33,043 nt of DNA from Clostridiales bacterium (GTDB taxonomy: Bacteria; Bacillota; Clostridia; Oscillospirales; Acutalibacteraceae). The DNA lies in contig JAILFM010000084.1 in the NCBI GenBank assembly GCA_024697575.1, positions 1 through 33,043 on the forward strand, in the 5' to 3' direction. This document shows, piece by piece, positions 16,489-24,700 of this stretch (its first letter is position 1; every line of letters starts with the position of its first letter). The notes under the pieces were generated by a model. That model ran no database searches and was not told the origin of the DNA. It saw only the letters and a program-made list of their open reading frames with translations. The translations under genes were made by a program, and so were the position numbers.

Positions 16489-17994
16489 ATGGAAGAATAT
16501 GTTCTCGCTCTTGATCAGGGCACAACAAGCTCGCGCGCAATTCTTTTTGACAAAAAAGGCAACATAATTTCAAAAGCTCAAAACGAATTCGAGCAGATTT
16601 ATCCCAAAGCCGGCTGGGTTGAGCATGACCCGCTTTCAATTCTCTACAGCCAGTTCCAGTCGGTTTCAAACTGCATAGCCCGCGCAGGTATCAAGCCCGG
16701 GCAAATCATATCAATCGGTATCACAAATCAGCGTGAAACAACCATCCTCTGGGACCGTCAGACAGGCAAGCCGGTTTACAACGCCATCGTCTGGCAATGC
16801 CGCAGAACAGCCGACCTTTGTGAGCAGCTCAAAGCGCAGGGTCTTGGCGAATATATTAAAGAAAAAACCGGACTTTTGATTGACGCCTATTTTTCCGGCA
16901 CAAAAATCAAGTGGATTCTTGATAATGTTCCCGAAGCGAGAAAACTCGCAAACGAAGGCAGGCTTCTTTTCGGCACGGTTGAAACATGGCTTATCTGGAA
17001 CCTGACAGGCGGCAGTGTGCATGTTACGGACTATTCAAACGCATCAAGAACAATGCTGTTTGACGTTGATAACCTGTGCTGGGACAAGTATTTATGCGAA
17101 AAGCTTGACATTCCGGTGTCAATTTTGCCAGAACCCATGCCTTCAAGCAAGATTTACGGCAGAGTGGCAAAAGGCATTATCGGTCTTGAAGCGATTGAGG
17201 GCGTGCCCATAAGCGGCGCTATCGGTGACCAGCCGGCGGCACTTTTCGGCCAGGGCTGTTTTGAACCCGGTCAAGCCAAAAACACCTACGGCACAGGATG
17301 CTTCCTTTTGATGAACACCGGCAGCAGAAGAGTTAACTCCAAAAACAATCTTCTCACGGGCGTTGCGTGGGGAATCGGCGATAAGGTCGAATATGACATT
17401 GAAGGCTCCGCCTTTAACGCCGGCTCCGTTATCAAATGGCTTCGCGATGAAGTTCACCTTATCGACAACGCCGCCCGCTGTGACGAGCTTGCGGAAAGTG
17501 TTAAGGACGCGAACGGAATCTATTTTGTGCCTGCGTTCACAGGTCTCGGTGCGCCGTATTGGGATATGTACGCAAGGGGAACAATAGTCGGCCTTACAAG
17601 AGGCGTTAACAGAGCGCACATTGCAAGGAGCGTGCTTGAAGCCATCGCCTATCAGATGACTGACCTTCTCGAAGCGATGAAAGCGGATTCCGGCATTGAC
17701 TTTACTGACCTTCGCGTTGACGGCGGCGCATCGGTAAGCAACATAATGCTCCAGATTCAGGCAGACCTGATAAGATGCGATGTTGACAGACCGAAGACAA
17801 TTGAAACAACCGCTCTGGGTGCAGCATACATGGCCGGTCTTGCCGTCGGCTACTGGAAAGACAAAGCGGAAATTCTCGAAAACCGCCAGGTTGACAGAAT
17901 TTTCAAGCCGCAGATTTCCAAAGCCGAAAGAGACAGCCTTTACGCAGGCTGGAAAAGAGCCGTTGAACTTTCAAAGGGTTGGGCAAAAGACTGA
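16489..17994 (+). CDS. glpK: Glycerol kinase
   Basis: 501 residues. FGGY-family kinase that phosphorylates glycerol to sn-glycerol 3-phosphate with ATP. Signatures seen are LDQGTTSSRAI (residues 8-18), GITNQRETTILWDR, GAIGDQPAALFGQ, KNTYGTGCF, VPAFTGLGAPYWD and RVDGGASVSN. In many Gram-positive enzymes the loop before GDQ(Q/P)AALFG carries the histidine phosphorylated by HPr (a YHFFG-type sequence). Here the same loop reads RVAKGIIGLEAIEG without histidine, more like the enterobacterial form. Activation by PTS-HPr is therefore unlikely (inference). Ribosome binding site CGGAGGA, 14 bases after uxaC. No glycerol facilitator or glycerol-3-phosphate dehydrogenase is adjacent. Confidence 0.97.
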   Translation: MEEYVLALDQGTTSSRAILFDKKGNIISKAQNEFEQIYPKAGWVEHDPLSILYSQFQSVSNCIARAGIKPGQIISIGITNQRETTILWDRQTGKPVYNAIVWQCRRTADLCEQLKAQGLGEYIKEKTGLLIDAYFSGTKIKWILDNVPEARKLANEGRLLFGTVETWLIWNLTGGSVHVTDYSNASRTMLFDVDNLCWDKYLCEKLDIPVSILPEPMPSSKIYGRVAKGIIGLEAIEGVPISGAIGDQPAALFGQGCFEPGQAKNTYGTGCFLLMNTGSRRVNSKNNLLTGVAWGIGDKVEYDIEGSAFNAGSVIKWLRDEVHLIDNAARCDELAESVKDANGIYFVPAFTGLGAPYWDMYARGTIVGLTRGVNRAHIARSVLEAIAYQMTDLLEAMKADSGIDFTDLRVDGGASVSNIMLQIQADLIRCDVDRPKTIETTALGAAYMAGLAVGYWKDKAEILENRQVDRIFKPQISKAERDSLYAGWKRAVELSKGWAKD

Positions 17995-18015
17995 TAAGCA
18001 TTTGAGGTGAAATAA

Positions 18016-19191
18016 TTGAACTACATGGAAGAATCCCTGAAGCTGCACTATGAGTGGAAGGGAAAAATCGAAACAAAAACGAGAGTAGGCGCAAAATCAA
18101 AAGACAGCCTTTCACTTGCCTATACACCCGGCGTTGCGGCGGCATGCCTTGAAATCAACAAAGATATTTCAAAAAGCTTCGATTTGACAAGGCGCTGGAA
18201 TACAGTGGCGGTTATCACGGACGGTACGGCGGTGCTCGGGCTTGGCGATATAGGTCCCGAAGCCGGTATGCCAGTTATGGAGGGCAAATGCCTTCTTTTC
18301 AAAGAATACGGCGACGTTGACGCAGTGCCCATTTGCATAAAATCCAAGGACACAGATGAAATTGTCAGAACAATTCAGCTTATTTCCGGTTCATTCGGCG
18401 GCATTAACCTTGAAGATATCGCTGCGCCAAGGTGCTTTGAGATTGAAGAAAAGCTGAAAGAAATTTGCGACATTCCAATTTTCCATGACGACCAGCATGG
18501 CACGGCGGTTGTTGTCACTGCCGGCGTAATCAACGCTCTTAAAGTTGTCGGAAAGAAAATCGAAAATGTTAAAACAGTAATCAGCGGAGCGGGCGCCGCA
18601 GGATGCGCAATTGGCAAGCTGTTAACAAAAATCGGCGCAGGAAACATTCTTATATGCGATCGCAAGGGTATAATATGCGATGGTGACGATTTAACCCCCG
18701 CGAAACAGATGATAGCCGACTTCACCAACAAAAACCGTGAACGCGGTTCTTTGGCGGACGCTCTTGTCGACGCGGATATCTTTATCGGCGTATCCGCCCC
18801 GGGGATTGTCACCAAAGAAATGGTTAAATCAATGGCTGACGGTGCTATTGTACTCGCTATGGCAAACCCCGTACCGGAAATAATGCCTCAGGACGCTCTT
18901 GAAGCCGGCGCAGCGGTTGTCGGCACGGGCAGAAGCGACTTCCCAAACCAGATCAACAATGTTATCGCCTTCCCCGGGATTTTCAGAGGCGCCTTTGACG
19001 TAAGGGCGAAAGATATAAACGAAGAAATGCAGATTGCCGCCGCATATGCTATTGCATCACTGGCGGACAACGGCAATCTGAGCTCAGAGTATATTATCCC
19101 CACCCCGTTCGATGACAGGATTGCGCCCTGCGTCGCCGCCGCCGTCTCAAAAGCGGCGATTGAGAGCAAGGTTGCCCAAAAATTATTATAA
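18016..19191 (+). CDS. NAD(P)-dependent malic enzyme
   Basis: 391 residues, the short bacterial form without a phosphotransacetylase domain. It decarboxylates malate to pyruvate with reduction of NAD(P). Catalytic Y36 (SLAYTPGVA), catalytic K91 (MEGKCLLFK), metal ligands around ED (133-134) and D158-D159 (FHDDQHGTAV), and the Rossmann GAGAAG (191-196) are all present. The start is TTG at 18016: GAGGTGA sits at normal distance from it, and the family's usual beginning MNYxEESLKLHYEWKGKIE fits this start and not the ATG at 18025. It follows glpK by 21 bases as the third gene of a probable operon. Cofactor preference is not certain. Confidence 0.95.
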   Translation: MNYMEESLKLHYEWKGKIETKTRVGAKSKDSLSLAYTPGVAAACLEINKDISKSFDLTRRWNTVAVITDGTAVLGLGDIGPEAGMPVMEGKCLLFKEYGDVDAVPICIKSKDTDEIVRTIQLISGSFGGINLEDIAAPRCFEIEEKLKEICDIPIFHDDQHGTAVVVTAGVINALKVVGKKIENVKTVISGAGAAGCAIGKLLTKIGAGNILICDRKGIICDGDDLTPAKQMIADFTNKNRERGSLADALVDADIFIGVSAPGIVTKEMVKSMADGAIVLAMANPVPEIMPQDALEAGAAVVGTGRSDFPNQINNVIAFPGIFRGAFDVRAKDINEEMQIAAAYAIASLADNGNLSSEYIIPTPFDDRIAPCVAAAVSKAAIESKVAQKLL

Positions 19192-19196
19192 AAAAC

Positions 19197-19225
19197 TTGC
19201 TTTATCATATCTTTTGTGATTTAAT
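19197..19225 (+). promoter_or_regulatory. Putative promoter of the secreted-protein/ferredoxin genes
   Basis: TTGCTT at 19197-19202, 17 bases, TTTAAT at 19220-19225, beginning just after the malic enzyme stop and leaving a leader of about 23 bases before the strong GGGAGG site. Both boxes are imperfect. Confidence 0.5.
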
Positions 19226-19254
19226 TAACATATTATTTACGGGAGGTATTTTTA

Positions 19255-21414
19255 ATGTCCGCGTTTAAAAAAATTATCAGCTTAACGCTCTGTGCGCTGG
19301 TGCTGATGACAACTTTTGCTGTCAGCTCATTTGCCGCTACAGGTGAAGAAGCGACAGCCGCATTCTACTACTACAACTTCATCACAGGTCAGGTTGAATG
19401 TTTTAAAGAAGTTACGGGACTTACAACAAACGACCTTGTGAAAGACACTCTCATTTCGCTTCACAATGAGATTTATCAAAACACAAACAACATTCTGAAG
19501 TTCCCCGAGGGCACGGAATACACAACTGCTAACGGCAACTACAAACTCGGCAGTACCGCATCAGACAGGCTCAATGCCGATGCCTTTGTTGCCGGCGAGT
19601 TCTACACAATAAACGGCAATGCAAATGCGACCGCAATCAAGGCGACATGGAAGTCAATCGCCGCCCCGACAACATCGTATGTCAAAACCGTTAAATTCGT
19701 TGCCGGTCAGAATCTTTTCTTTATCAACGCAACTCCCACACTTTCATACACGGTTAAGTATTTTGATTTCGGTGAGACCGAGCCCACTGAGACAACGTAT
19801 GATGTTACGATGCAGACAAACCTTGCTTCGCTTACCAACAATGATAAAACCGGTATCCCTTCATCATTTGCAATCACGAAGCTTAACAGCAAAACAGTTA
19901 CATACCCCACATTCACCGGCAGTGACGCAAACCTTTATTGCTATGAGCTCTTCCTTGCCGACGGCACATCGCTCGGCATCAACGCCACAATTCCCACATC
20001 ATTCAAAGATACAGCCGAACTTGCTTCTTATAACAACTCTGAAATTAAAACTATCGGTAAAACCTTTAATCTGAGAATCAAGCTTCTTGACCCGAACGCA
20101 GGCGGCAGTAACGATGTCACCGTAACATGCGATGAGACCTTCTCAATCGGTTCACAGATTGATATTTCAGCTAACACATACTCATCCAAAACGCAAAAGA
20201 ATATTGCTTTTTCGGCCTTTGTTGCCGATGCCGGCGCAGTCGGCGGAGACATTTTCAGAGGCTATGAAATTGAGCAGCTTTATTTCGTTGCCGATGAAGA
20301 AAAAACAAACCTTATTGAAAAGGATGAATTCACATTCACACCGACCGGCGAAGATTTTGCCGACTACATGGACGCATCCGGTTCCTTCTTCTCGCTTGAG
20401 GCCAAGGTTAAACCCAGAAAGTGCGATGTAACCATATACTATGCGCCCGCCGGTGCAACTATTGAAGCGGCAGAGGGCAAAATCACATCTTCAGGCAAAA
20501 ACGATACCTACAAGGTTCTTGTTACGAAAACAGTTGATTTCAGCAGCCAGGCAATATCGGTAAGCACAATTCTTTCGCAGGATGACCTTGAAAAAATCAA
20601 CACCGATATTCCCGCAGGCTGGGATCTTGACCCGACCTGCATCGATAAAAAAATAAATGTTGATCCCGACAATGTTACGGAAGTCATCATCACATATTCA
20701 ATGCAGGAAATCCCGGTGTTTGTTGACTATAATAACGGTAAGGATTTTGAAAGCGTCTACAGGCAGGCAAAACTCGGCACCGCTTACAAAGGTTATGAAC
20801 TCATTGACGAGAGCGAAGACGCCGATGCAAACAAAGCTATTATTACTGCAAAGCTCAAAGGCTTTTCATCTATCACAACCTGCAATGTTACGGAAGACAG
20901 CGACCCGAAGGCAGATGACCAGTATAAACCCTCAAGAGACTGGGAATATGTCGGCTATGAAGTTTATCATGTCAATGTAACGGGCAAAGTTAACGACATC
21001 AGTGACCTTGACGGTATGGAATTCCTTAATGGCGTAAACAACAGCGGAACAAATGCCGCTGAGCCGGGCACGGTTGTTGTTGTTAAAATAATTTGGAAAA
21101 ACGACGCAGACTTCCTTCTCAAAATCTACAATACCAATAATGACCTTGCAATAGCTGTTGGCAAAAACCTTAAAATCTATTATTGGGCTAACAACAAACC
21201 CTGCAAGAGAAAAGAAATAATCAAAGTCAACGACCCTGATACAAACTATGTCGTTATGCTTTGGCCAGCTATGGAAACCGTTAACGCAGATGTTGACAAT
21301 CCTTCAAAGGTGTTCACACTCAGGATGCTCGCAGGCACAAGAAGCAACCTTAATATGGATGTCAGAATTGCTTTCTACAAAACACTTATTGAGACCATCA
21401 AGGGCTTAACCTGA
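19255..21414 (+). CDS. Large secreted protein of unknown function
   Basis: 719 residues. A clear signal peptide (basic MSAFKK, hydrophobic core, cleavage probably after SSFA near residue 27). The mature part is acidic, rich in Thr, Asn, Asp and Ala, poor in Cys, and probably mostly beta strands. I do not recognise a domain. There is no LPXTG, SLH or other known anchor. It has a strong ribosome binding site (GGGAGG) and third positions rich in C and A. The next gene, also secreted, follows after 24 bases, suggesting a two-protein surface product. S-layer-like or adhesin roles are possible but only guesses. Confidence 0.75.
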   Translation: MSAFKKIISLTLCALVLMTTFAVSSFAATGEEATAAFYYYNFITGQVECFKEVTGLTTNDLVKDTLISLHNEIYQNTNNILKFPEGTEYTTANGNYKLGSTASDRLNADAFVAGEFYTINGNANATAIKATWKSIAAPTTSYVKTVKFVAGQNLFFINATPTLSYTVKYFDFGETEPTETTYDVTMQTNLASLTNNDKTGIPSSFAITKLNSKTVTYPTFTGSDANLYCYELFLADGTSLGINATIPTSFKDTAELASYNNSEIKTIGKTFNLRIKLLDPNAGGSNDVTVTCDETFSIGSQIDISANTYSSKTQKNIAFSAFVADAGAVGGDIFRGYEIEQLYFVADEEKTNLIEKDEFTFTPTGEDFADYMDASGSFFSLEAKVKPRKCDVTIYYAPAGATIEAAEGKITSSGKNDTYKVLVTKTVDFSSQAISVSTILSQDDLEKINTDIPAGWDLDPTCIDKKINVDPDNVTEVIITYSMQEIPVFVDYNNGKDFESVYRQAKLGTAYKGYELIDESEDADANKAIITAKLKGFSSITTCNVTEDSDPKADDQYKPSRDWEYVGYEVYHVNVTGKVNDISDLDGMEFLNGVNNSGTNAAEPGTVVVVKIIWKNDADFLLKIYNTNNDLAIAVGKNLKIYYWANNKPCKRKEIIKVNDPDTNYVVMLWPAMETVNADVDNPSKVFTLRMLAGTRSNLNMDVRIAFYKTLIETIKGLT

Positions 21415-21438
21415 TAATAGTAAAAGGAGGAAAGCGAA

Positions 21439-22191
21439 ATGAAAAAAATTATTGCAGTTTTGCTGGCTGTTTTAACAGTCTGCTCACTTGGCGTAACAGC
21501 TTTTGCTTATGACGCCGGTCCTTACGCCAACGACGGCGCTATACTGAATGACCAGATGAAATTCGGCTTCGGCGGCAGATTTTGGTTCTGTGACACCGAA
21601 GGCAAAACCTATTCGGAAAAGGTCAATATGGGCAGAGGAACCTGTGCATATTGCGGCAAAGAAGACCCCGAAAACGGTCACGACAGCGTTTTGATTTATT
21701 ACGCAGCCAAATGCCCTGAGTGCAAAGCTTATAACTGCGCATGGAATGTTAACGACTTTTTTGCAAGCTATGATTCCACAAAACAGTACACCGCTCCGGA
21801 CGGGACAAAGATGAACGAATGCTCCGTTTGCGGTTATCTTTTCAAAGAAAAGGATCTGAGAACAACCGTTATTGACCAAGAAGCTATAGAAGAAACGGAA
21901 GAAACAGAAGCTGTTCCCGCCGTTACCCACATCGAGTTCAACTGCTACATGGTCTATGACGGCAGTGACGAAACTTTCAATGCTATCAAAGGTGAAAATG
22001 ACACCATTTATCTCGGCGACTTGAGCCTGAGTGCCTATGAAAAAGCGGCGAAAAACAAGGTCGTCAGCTACCTTCTTTTCCCCCTTCTTAAGATTTATCA
22101 TGCTATCACTTCCATTCCCGGTCTTGCGCTTGACAGTCTTCTTGCGATTCTCGGCGTTATCGCACCCGATATTATCAGCAAATTCCTTTAA
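21439..22191 (+). CDS. Secreted cysteine-motif (zinc-ribbon-like) protein
   Basis: 250 residues with a signal peptide cleaved about residue 23 (VTAFA). The mature N-terminal half has three CxxC pairs: C69/C72 (CAYCGK), C92/C95 plus C100 (CPECKAYNC) and C128/C131 (CSVCGY). These would form one or two zinc ribbons or, if exported to an oxidising place, disulfides. An acidic linker (EETEETEAVP) precedes a second part. The C-terminus from about residue 205 is strongly hydrophobic (LLFPLLKIYHAITSIPGLALDSLLAILGVIAPDII), suggesting a membrane anchor. Excellent AAAGGAGG ribosome binding site, 24 bases after the 719-residue secreted protein. Function unknown. Confidence 0.8.
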   Translation: MKKIIAVLLAVLTVCSLGVTAFAYDAGPYANDGAILNDQMKFGFGGRFWFCDTEGKTYSEKVNMGRGTCAYCGKEDPENGHDSVLIYYAAKCPECKAYNCAWNVNDFFASYDSTKQYTAPDGTKMNECSVCGYLFKEKDLRTTVIDQEAIEETEETEAVPAVTHIEFNCYMVYDGSDETFNAIKGENDTIYLGDLSLSAYEKAAKNKVVSYLLFPLLKIYHAITSIPGLALDSLLAILGVIAPDIISKFL

Positions 22192-22230
22192 TAAATAATC
22201 CGTAAACTAACCAATAAGGAGGTTTGTAAA

Positions 22231-22401
22231 ATGGCATACATCATCAGTGACGACTGCATCTCCTGCGGCGCTTGCGCAGCAGGTTGCCCCGTTGAAGCAA
22301 TCAGCGAAGGCGACGGCAAATTTGTTATTGATGCCGGCGCATGCATTGAATGCGGCGCTTGCGCAGATACCTGCCCTGTCGGTGCACCCAGTCAGGAATA
22401 A
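22231..22401 (+). CDS. Ferredoxin, 2[4Fe-4S] clostridial type
   Basis: Small gene of 56 residues. Two CxxCxxCxxxCP motifs (C9, C12, C15, C19 and C38, C41, C44, C48) bind two [4Fe-4S] clusters, in a repeated arrangement (CISCGACAAGCP, CIECGACADTCP). It carries low-potential electrons for pyruvate:ferredoxin oxidoreductase, hydrogenase and similar enzymes in the cytoplasm. Strong AAGGAGG ribosome binding site. It follows the secreted CxxC protein by 39 bases and is ended by its own terminator, so it is likely abundant and could be read from the upstream promoter as well. Confidence 0.97.
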   Translation: MAYIISDDCISCGACAAGCPVEAISEGDGKFVIDAGACIECGACADTCPVGAPSQE

Positions 22402-22494
22402 TTTCCTTTCTTTAATCGGAAAGCACATCCGGTTCCTGCATTAATGTTTAAATACAATAATAAGTGTTTCAATGTTAATGTCAGATAATCCGGC
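22402..22494 (+). other. Gap after ferredoxin, nothing recognised
   Basis: AT-rich spacer between the ferredoxin stop and its terminator. Apart from a weak CTTTC/GAAAG inverted repeat near the stop I see no gene or RNA element. Confidence 0.5.
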
Positions 22495-22543
22495 AAAAAC
22501 GGCATATGTTCCATCACCTTGATGTGAGCATAAGCCGTTTTTT
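22495..22543 (+). terminator. Rho-independent terminator after ferredoxin
   Basis: AAAAACGGC at 22495-22503 pairs with GCCGTTTTT at 22534-22542. An extended TATG/CATA and an inner CATCA/TGATG hairpin make a long branched stem ending in a T run. Confidence 0.8.
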
Positions 22544-22581
22544 ATATTTATACCTGTATTCTTCAGTTTATTTTTCTATTA

Positions 22582-22613
22582 TTGTAGAAAAGTTTTTATT
22601 TTTGTTATATAAT
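22582..22613 (+). promoter_or_regulatory. Putative promoter of the GH31 operon
   Basis: A perfect TATAAT lies at 22608-22613, 34 bases before the GH31 start. The only -35 candidates (TTGTAG at 22582, or GTAGAA at 22584) have long spacing, so the -35 is uncertain and an activator may be used. Confidence 0.45.
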
Positions 22614-22647
22614 GAATCGATATTAACAGAAATAAAAGGTAAAGCTT

Positions 22648-24684
22648 ATGGAACGGTTTTTTACGACATCGGCACCCGGTTTTGAAAAAGCAATTTTTGA
22701 AAACAATTCAATAAGGCTCACGATGATAACCCCGCGGATTCTGAGAGTCGAATATTCGCCGGAAGGTAAATTCAGCGACAAAAAAACACAAATGGTTGTC
22801 TGCCGTGATTTTTGCCCTGTCAATATTCAGGTTGAAATCAAAAACAATTTTATTGTCATCAAAGCACAAAACGGAGCGTTCAGAGTCAACACAGATAATC
22901 TCAGGGTTGAGGCGGCAATCAACGGAAAATGGGTCTACCCTTCAAATGAAAGCAATCTCGGCGGCACGGCAAGAACGCTCGACGGAACATTCGGCGTAGT
23001 CGGCACCTGGAAGGGCAAAAAAGAAAGGCGCGATCATTTTGGGCTTTGCCACATCAGAAAAGGCATTTTTTCCGAAAACGGCGTTGCGGAAATTGACGAC
23101 AGTGATTCCTTCTTATATTGCGAAGACGGCGGAGTTGCACTGCCGGATAAAAATCATAAAGACAAATATGTTTTTGCTTTCGGCGACGATTACTTTGGAG
23201 GTCTCAGGGAATTTTATTCATTGTGCGGCAAGATACCCGTTTTGCCTAAATATGCCCTTGGCAACTGGTGGAGCCGCTATCATGCCTACACGCAAAAAGA
23301 ATATACGGATTTGATGACAAAATTCCATGATCTGCACATTCCGTTCACAGTCGCGACAATTGACATGGACTGGCATATTGTTAAAAATGTTCCAAAGGAT
23401 GTCAAAGCGACCGTTATACAAGGCGCCGGATGGACGGGATATACTTTTGAAAAAGCTCTTTTCCCCGACTATAAACAGTTTTTTTCCGATCTTAAAAAAC
23501 TGGGGCTTGCCATTACAATGAACCTTCACCCGCATGACGGCGTGAGATACTTTGAAAGTCAATATGACGAAATGTGCAAGGCTGTCGGCAAATCACCGAA
23601 AGACAAGAAACCCGTCAAATTCAACCTGACCGATAAAAAATTCATACCCGCTTATTTTGATATTTTGCATCATCCTTATGAAGAAAGCGGTGTTGACTTC
23701 TGGTGGATTGACTGGCAGCAGGGAACAAAGTCAAAAGATATGATGGGACTTGACCCGTTGCCTCTGCTTAACCACTATCACTACATTGACTCATGCCGAA
23801 ACAACAAAGCGGGGCTTATTCTTTCAAGATATGCCAGCCTTGGCTCGCACAGGTATCCGGTAGGTTTTTCAGGCGACACATATGTCCTTTGGGCATCTCT
23901 GAAGCTTCAGCCGTGGTTCACTTCAATGGCGGCAAACGCAGGATATACATGGTGGAGCCATGACATAGGCGGCCATGTTATGAACAGCGGCAATAATGAG
24001 CTTTATTTACGCTGGGTTCAATACGGAGTTTTTTCACCGATAAACCGTCTTCATTCAAACAACACATCAATTTCAAAAGAGCCCTGGAACTTTCCGAAAA
24101 CCGCAAAAATCGCAGTTGAATACCTGCGTTTCCGTCACAGGCTTATTCCGTATTTATACACTGCAAATGTTGAAAACAGCGAAAACGGGACACCGCTCAT
24201 CTGCCCGATGTATTACCGTGATAAGTCACCTATGGCGTATTCCGAAAAGTATAAAAATCAGTACTGGTTTGGTGAAAATATAATAGTTGCGCCCGTTGTT
24301 TCACCGATAAAAGGTTCAAAGCCGAATGTCAGCTTTTATCTGCCTGACGGCGAATGGTACAATATTTTCACCGGTAAAAAATATGAAAGCGGCGAATACA
24401 GTATTCAGTGTCCGCTCGACGAATACCCCGTTTTTGCAAAAAAAGGAGCAATCATTCCCCTCCTGGCAGACCGTTTCGGTAACAGTATGGAATATACCGA
24501 ACTCGAGGTGCTGGCTGTCAGCGGCGACGGTGAATATACCCTAAGGGACGAAGGAAACGGTGACATCCACTTTACACTGACAGACGATGTCTTATCAGCG
24601 GATAGAATTAATAATAATTCGGTTAATAAAATATCCGTCAGATTTATTGATTTAAATAAAGAAGAAACAATATTTATCAAATAA
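22648..24684 (+). CDS. Glycoside hydrolase family 31 (alpha-glycosidase type)
   Basis: 678 residues, no signal peptide, so probably cytoplasmic. An N-terminal beta-sandwich (about 1-195) precedes the (beta/alpha)8 barrel, which opens with GNWWSRYHAYT. The retaining nucleophile is D355 in FWWIDWQQG and the acid/base D410 in HRYPVGFSGD, both at the family positions. Other family landmarks are WWSHDIGGH and a C-terminal beta domain. The nucleophile motif reads WIDWQQG, not the common W.DMNE, so the subfamily is not one of the standard alpha-glucosidase or xylosidase groups I can name. GH31 also includes alpha-N-acetylgalactosaminidases and sulfoquinovosidases; substrate is open. It is the first gene of a four-gene run (16 bases to the next). 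Confidence 0.9.
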   Translation: MERFFTTSAPGFEKAIFENNSIRLTMITPRILRVEYSPEGKFSDKKTQMVVCRDFCPVNIQVEIKNNFIVIKAQNGAFRVNTDNLRVEAAINGKWVYPSNESNLGGTARTLDGTFGVVGTWKGKKERRDHFGLCHIRKGIFSENGVAEIDDSDSFLYCEDGGVALPDKNHKDKYVFAFGDDYFGGLREFYSLCGKIPVLPKYALGNWWSRYHAYTQKEYTDLMTKFHDLHIPFTVATIDMDWHIVKNVPKDVKATVIQGAGWTGYTFEKALFPDYKQFFSDLKKLGLAITMNLHPHDGVRYFESQYDEMCKAVGKSPKDKKPVKFNLTDKKFIPAYFDILHHPYEESGVDFWWIDWQQGTKSKDMMGLDPLPLLNHYHYIDSCRNNKAGLILSRYASLGSHRYPVGFSGDTYVLWASLKLQPWFTSMAANAGYTWWSHDIGGHVMNSGNNELYLRWVQYGVFSPINRLHSNNTSISKEPWNFPKTAKIAVEYLRFRHRLIPYLYTANVENSENGTPLICPMYYRDKSPMAYSEKYKNQYWFGENIIVAPVVSPIKGSKPNVSFYLPDGEWYNIFTGKKYESGEYSIQCPLDEYPVFAKKGAIIPLLADRFGNSMEYTELEVLAVSGDGEYTLRDEGNGDIHFTLTDDVLSADRINNNSVNKISVRFIDLNKEETIFIK

Positions 24685-24700
24685 AAAGTGAGGTTTCAGT

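Noticed and set aside
21484-22101. Long open frame on the minus strand across the secreted CxxC protein
   Set aside because: It is antisense to a gene with signal peptide, CxxC pairs and a strong ribosome binding site, and its translation resembles no protein.
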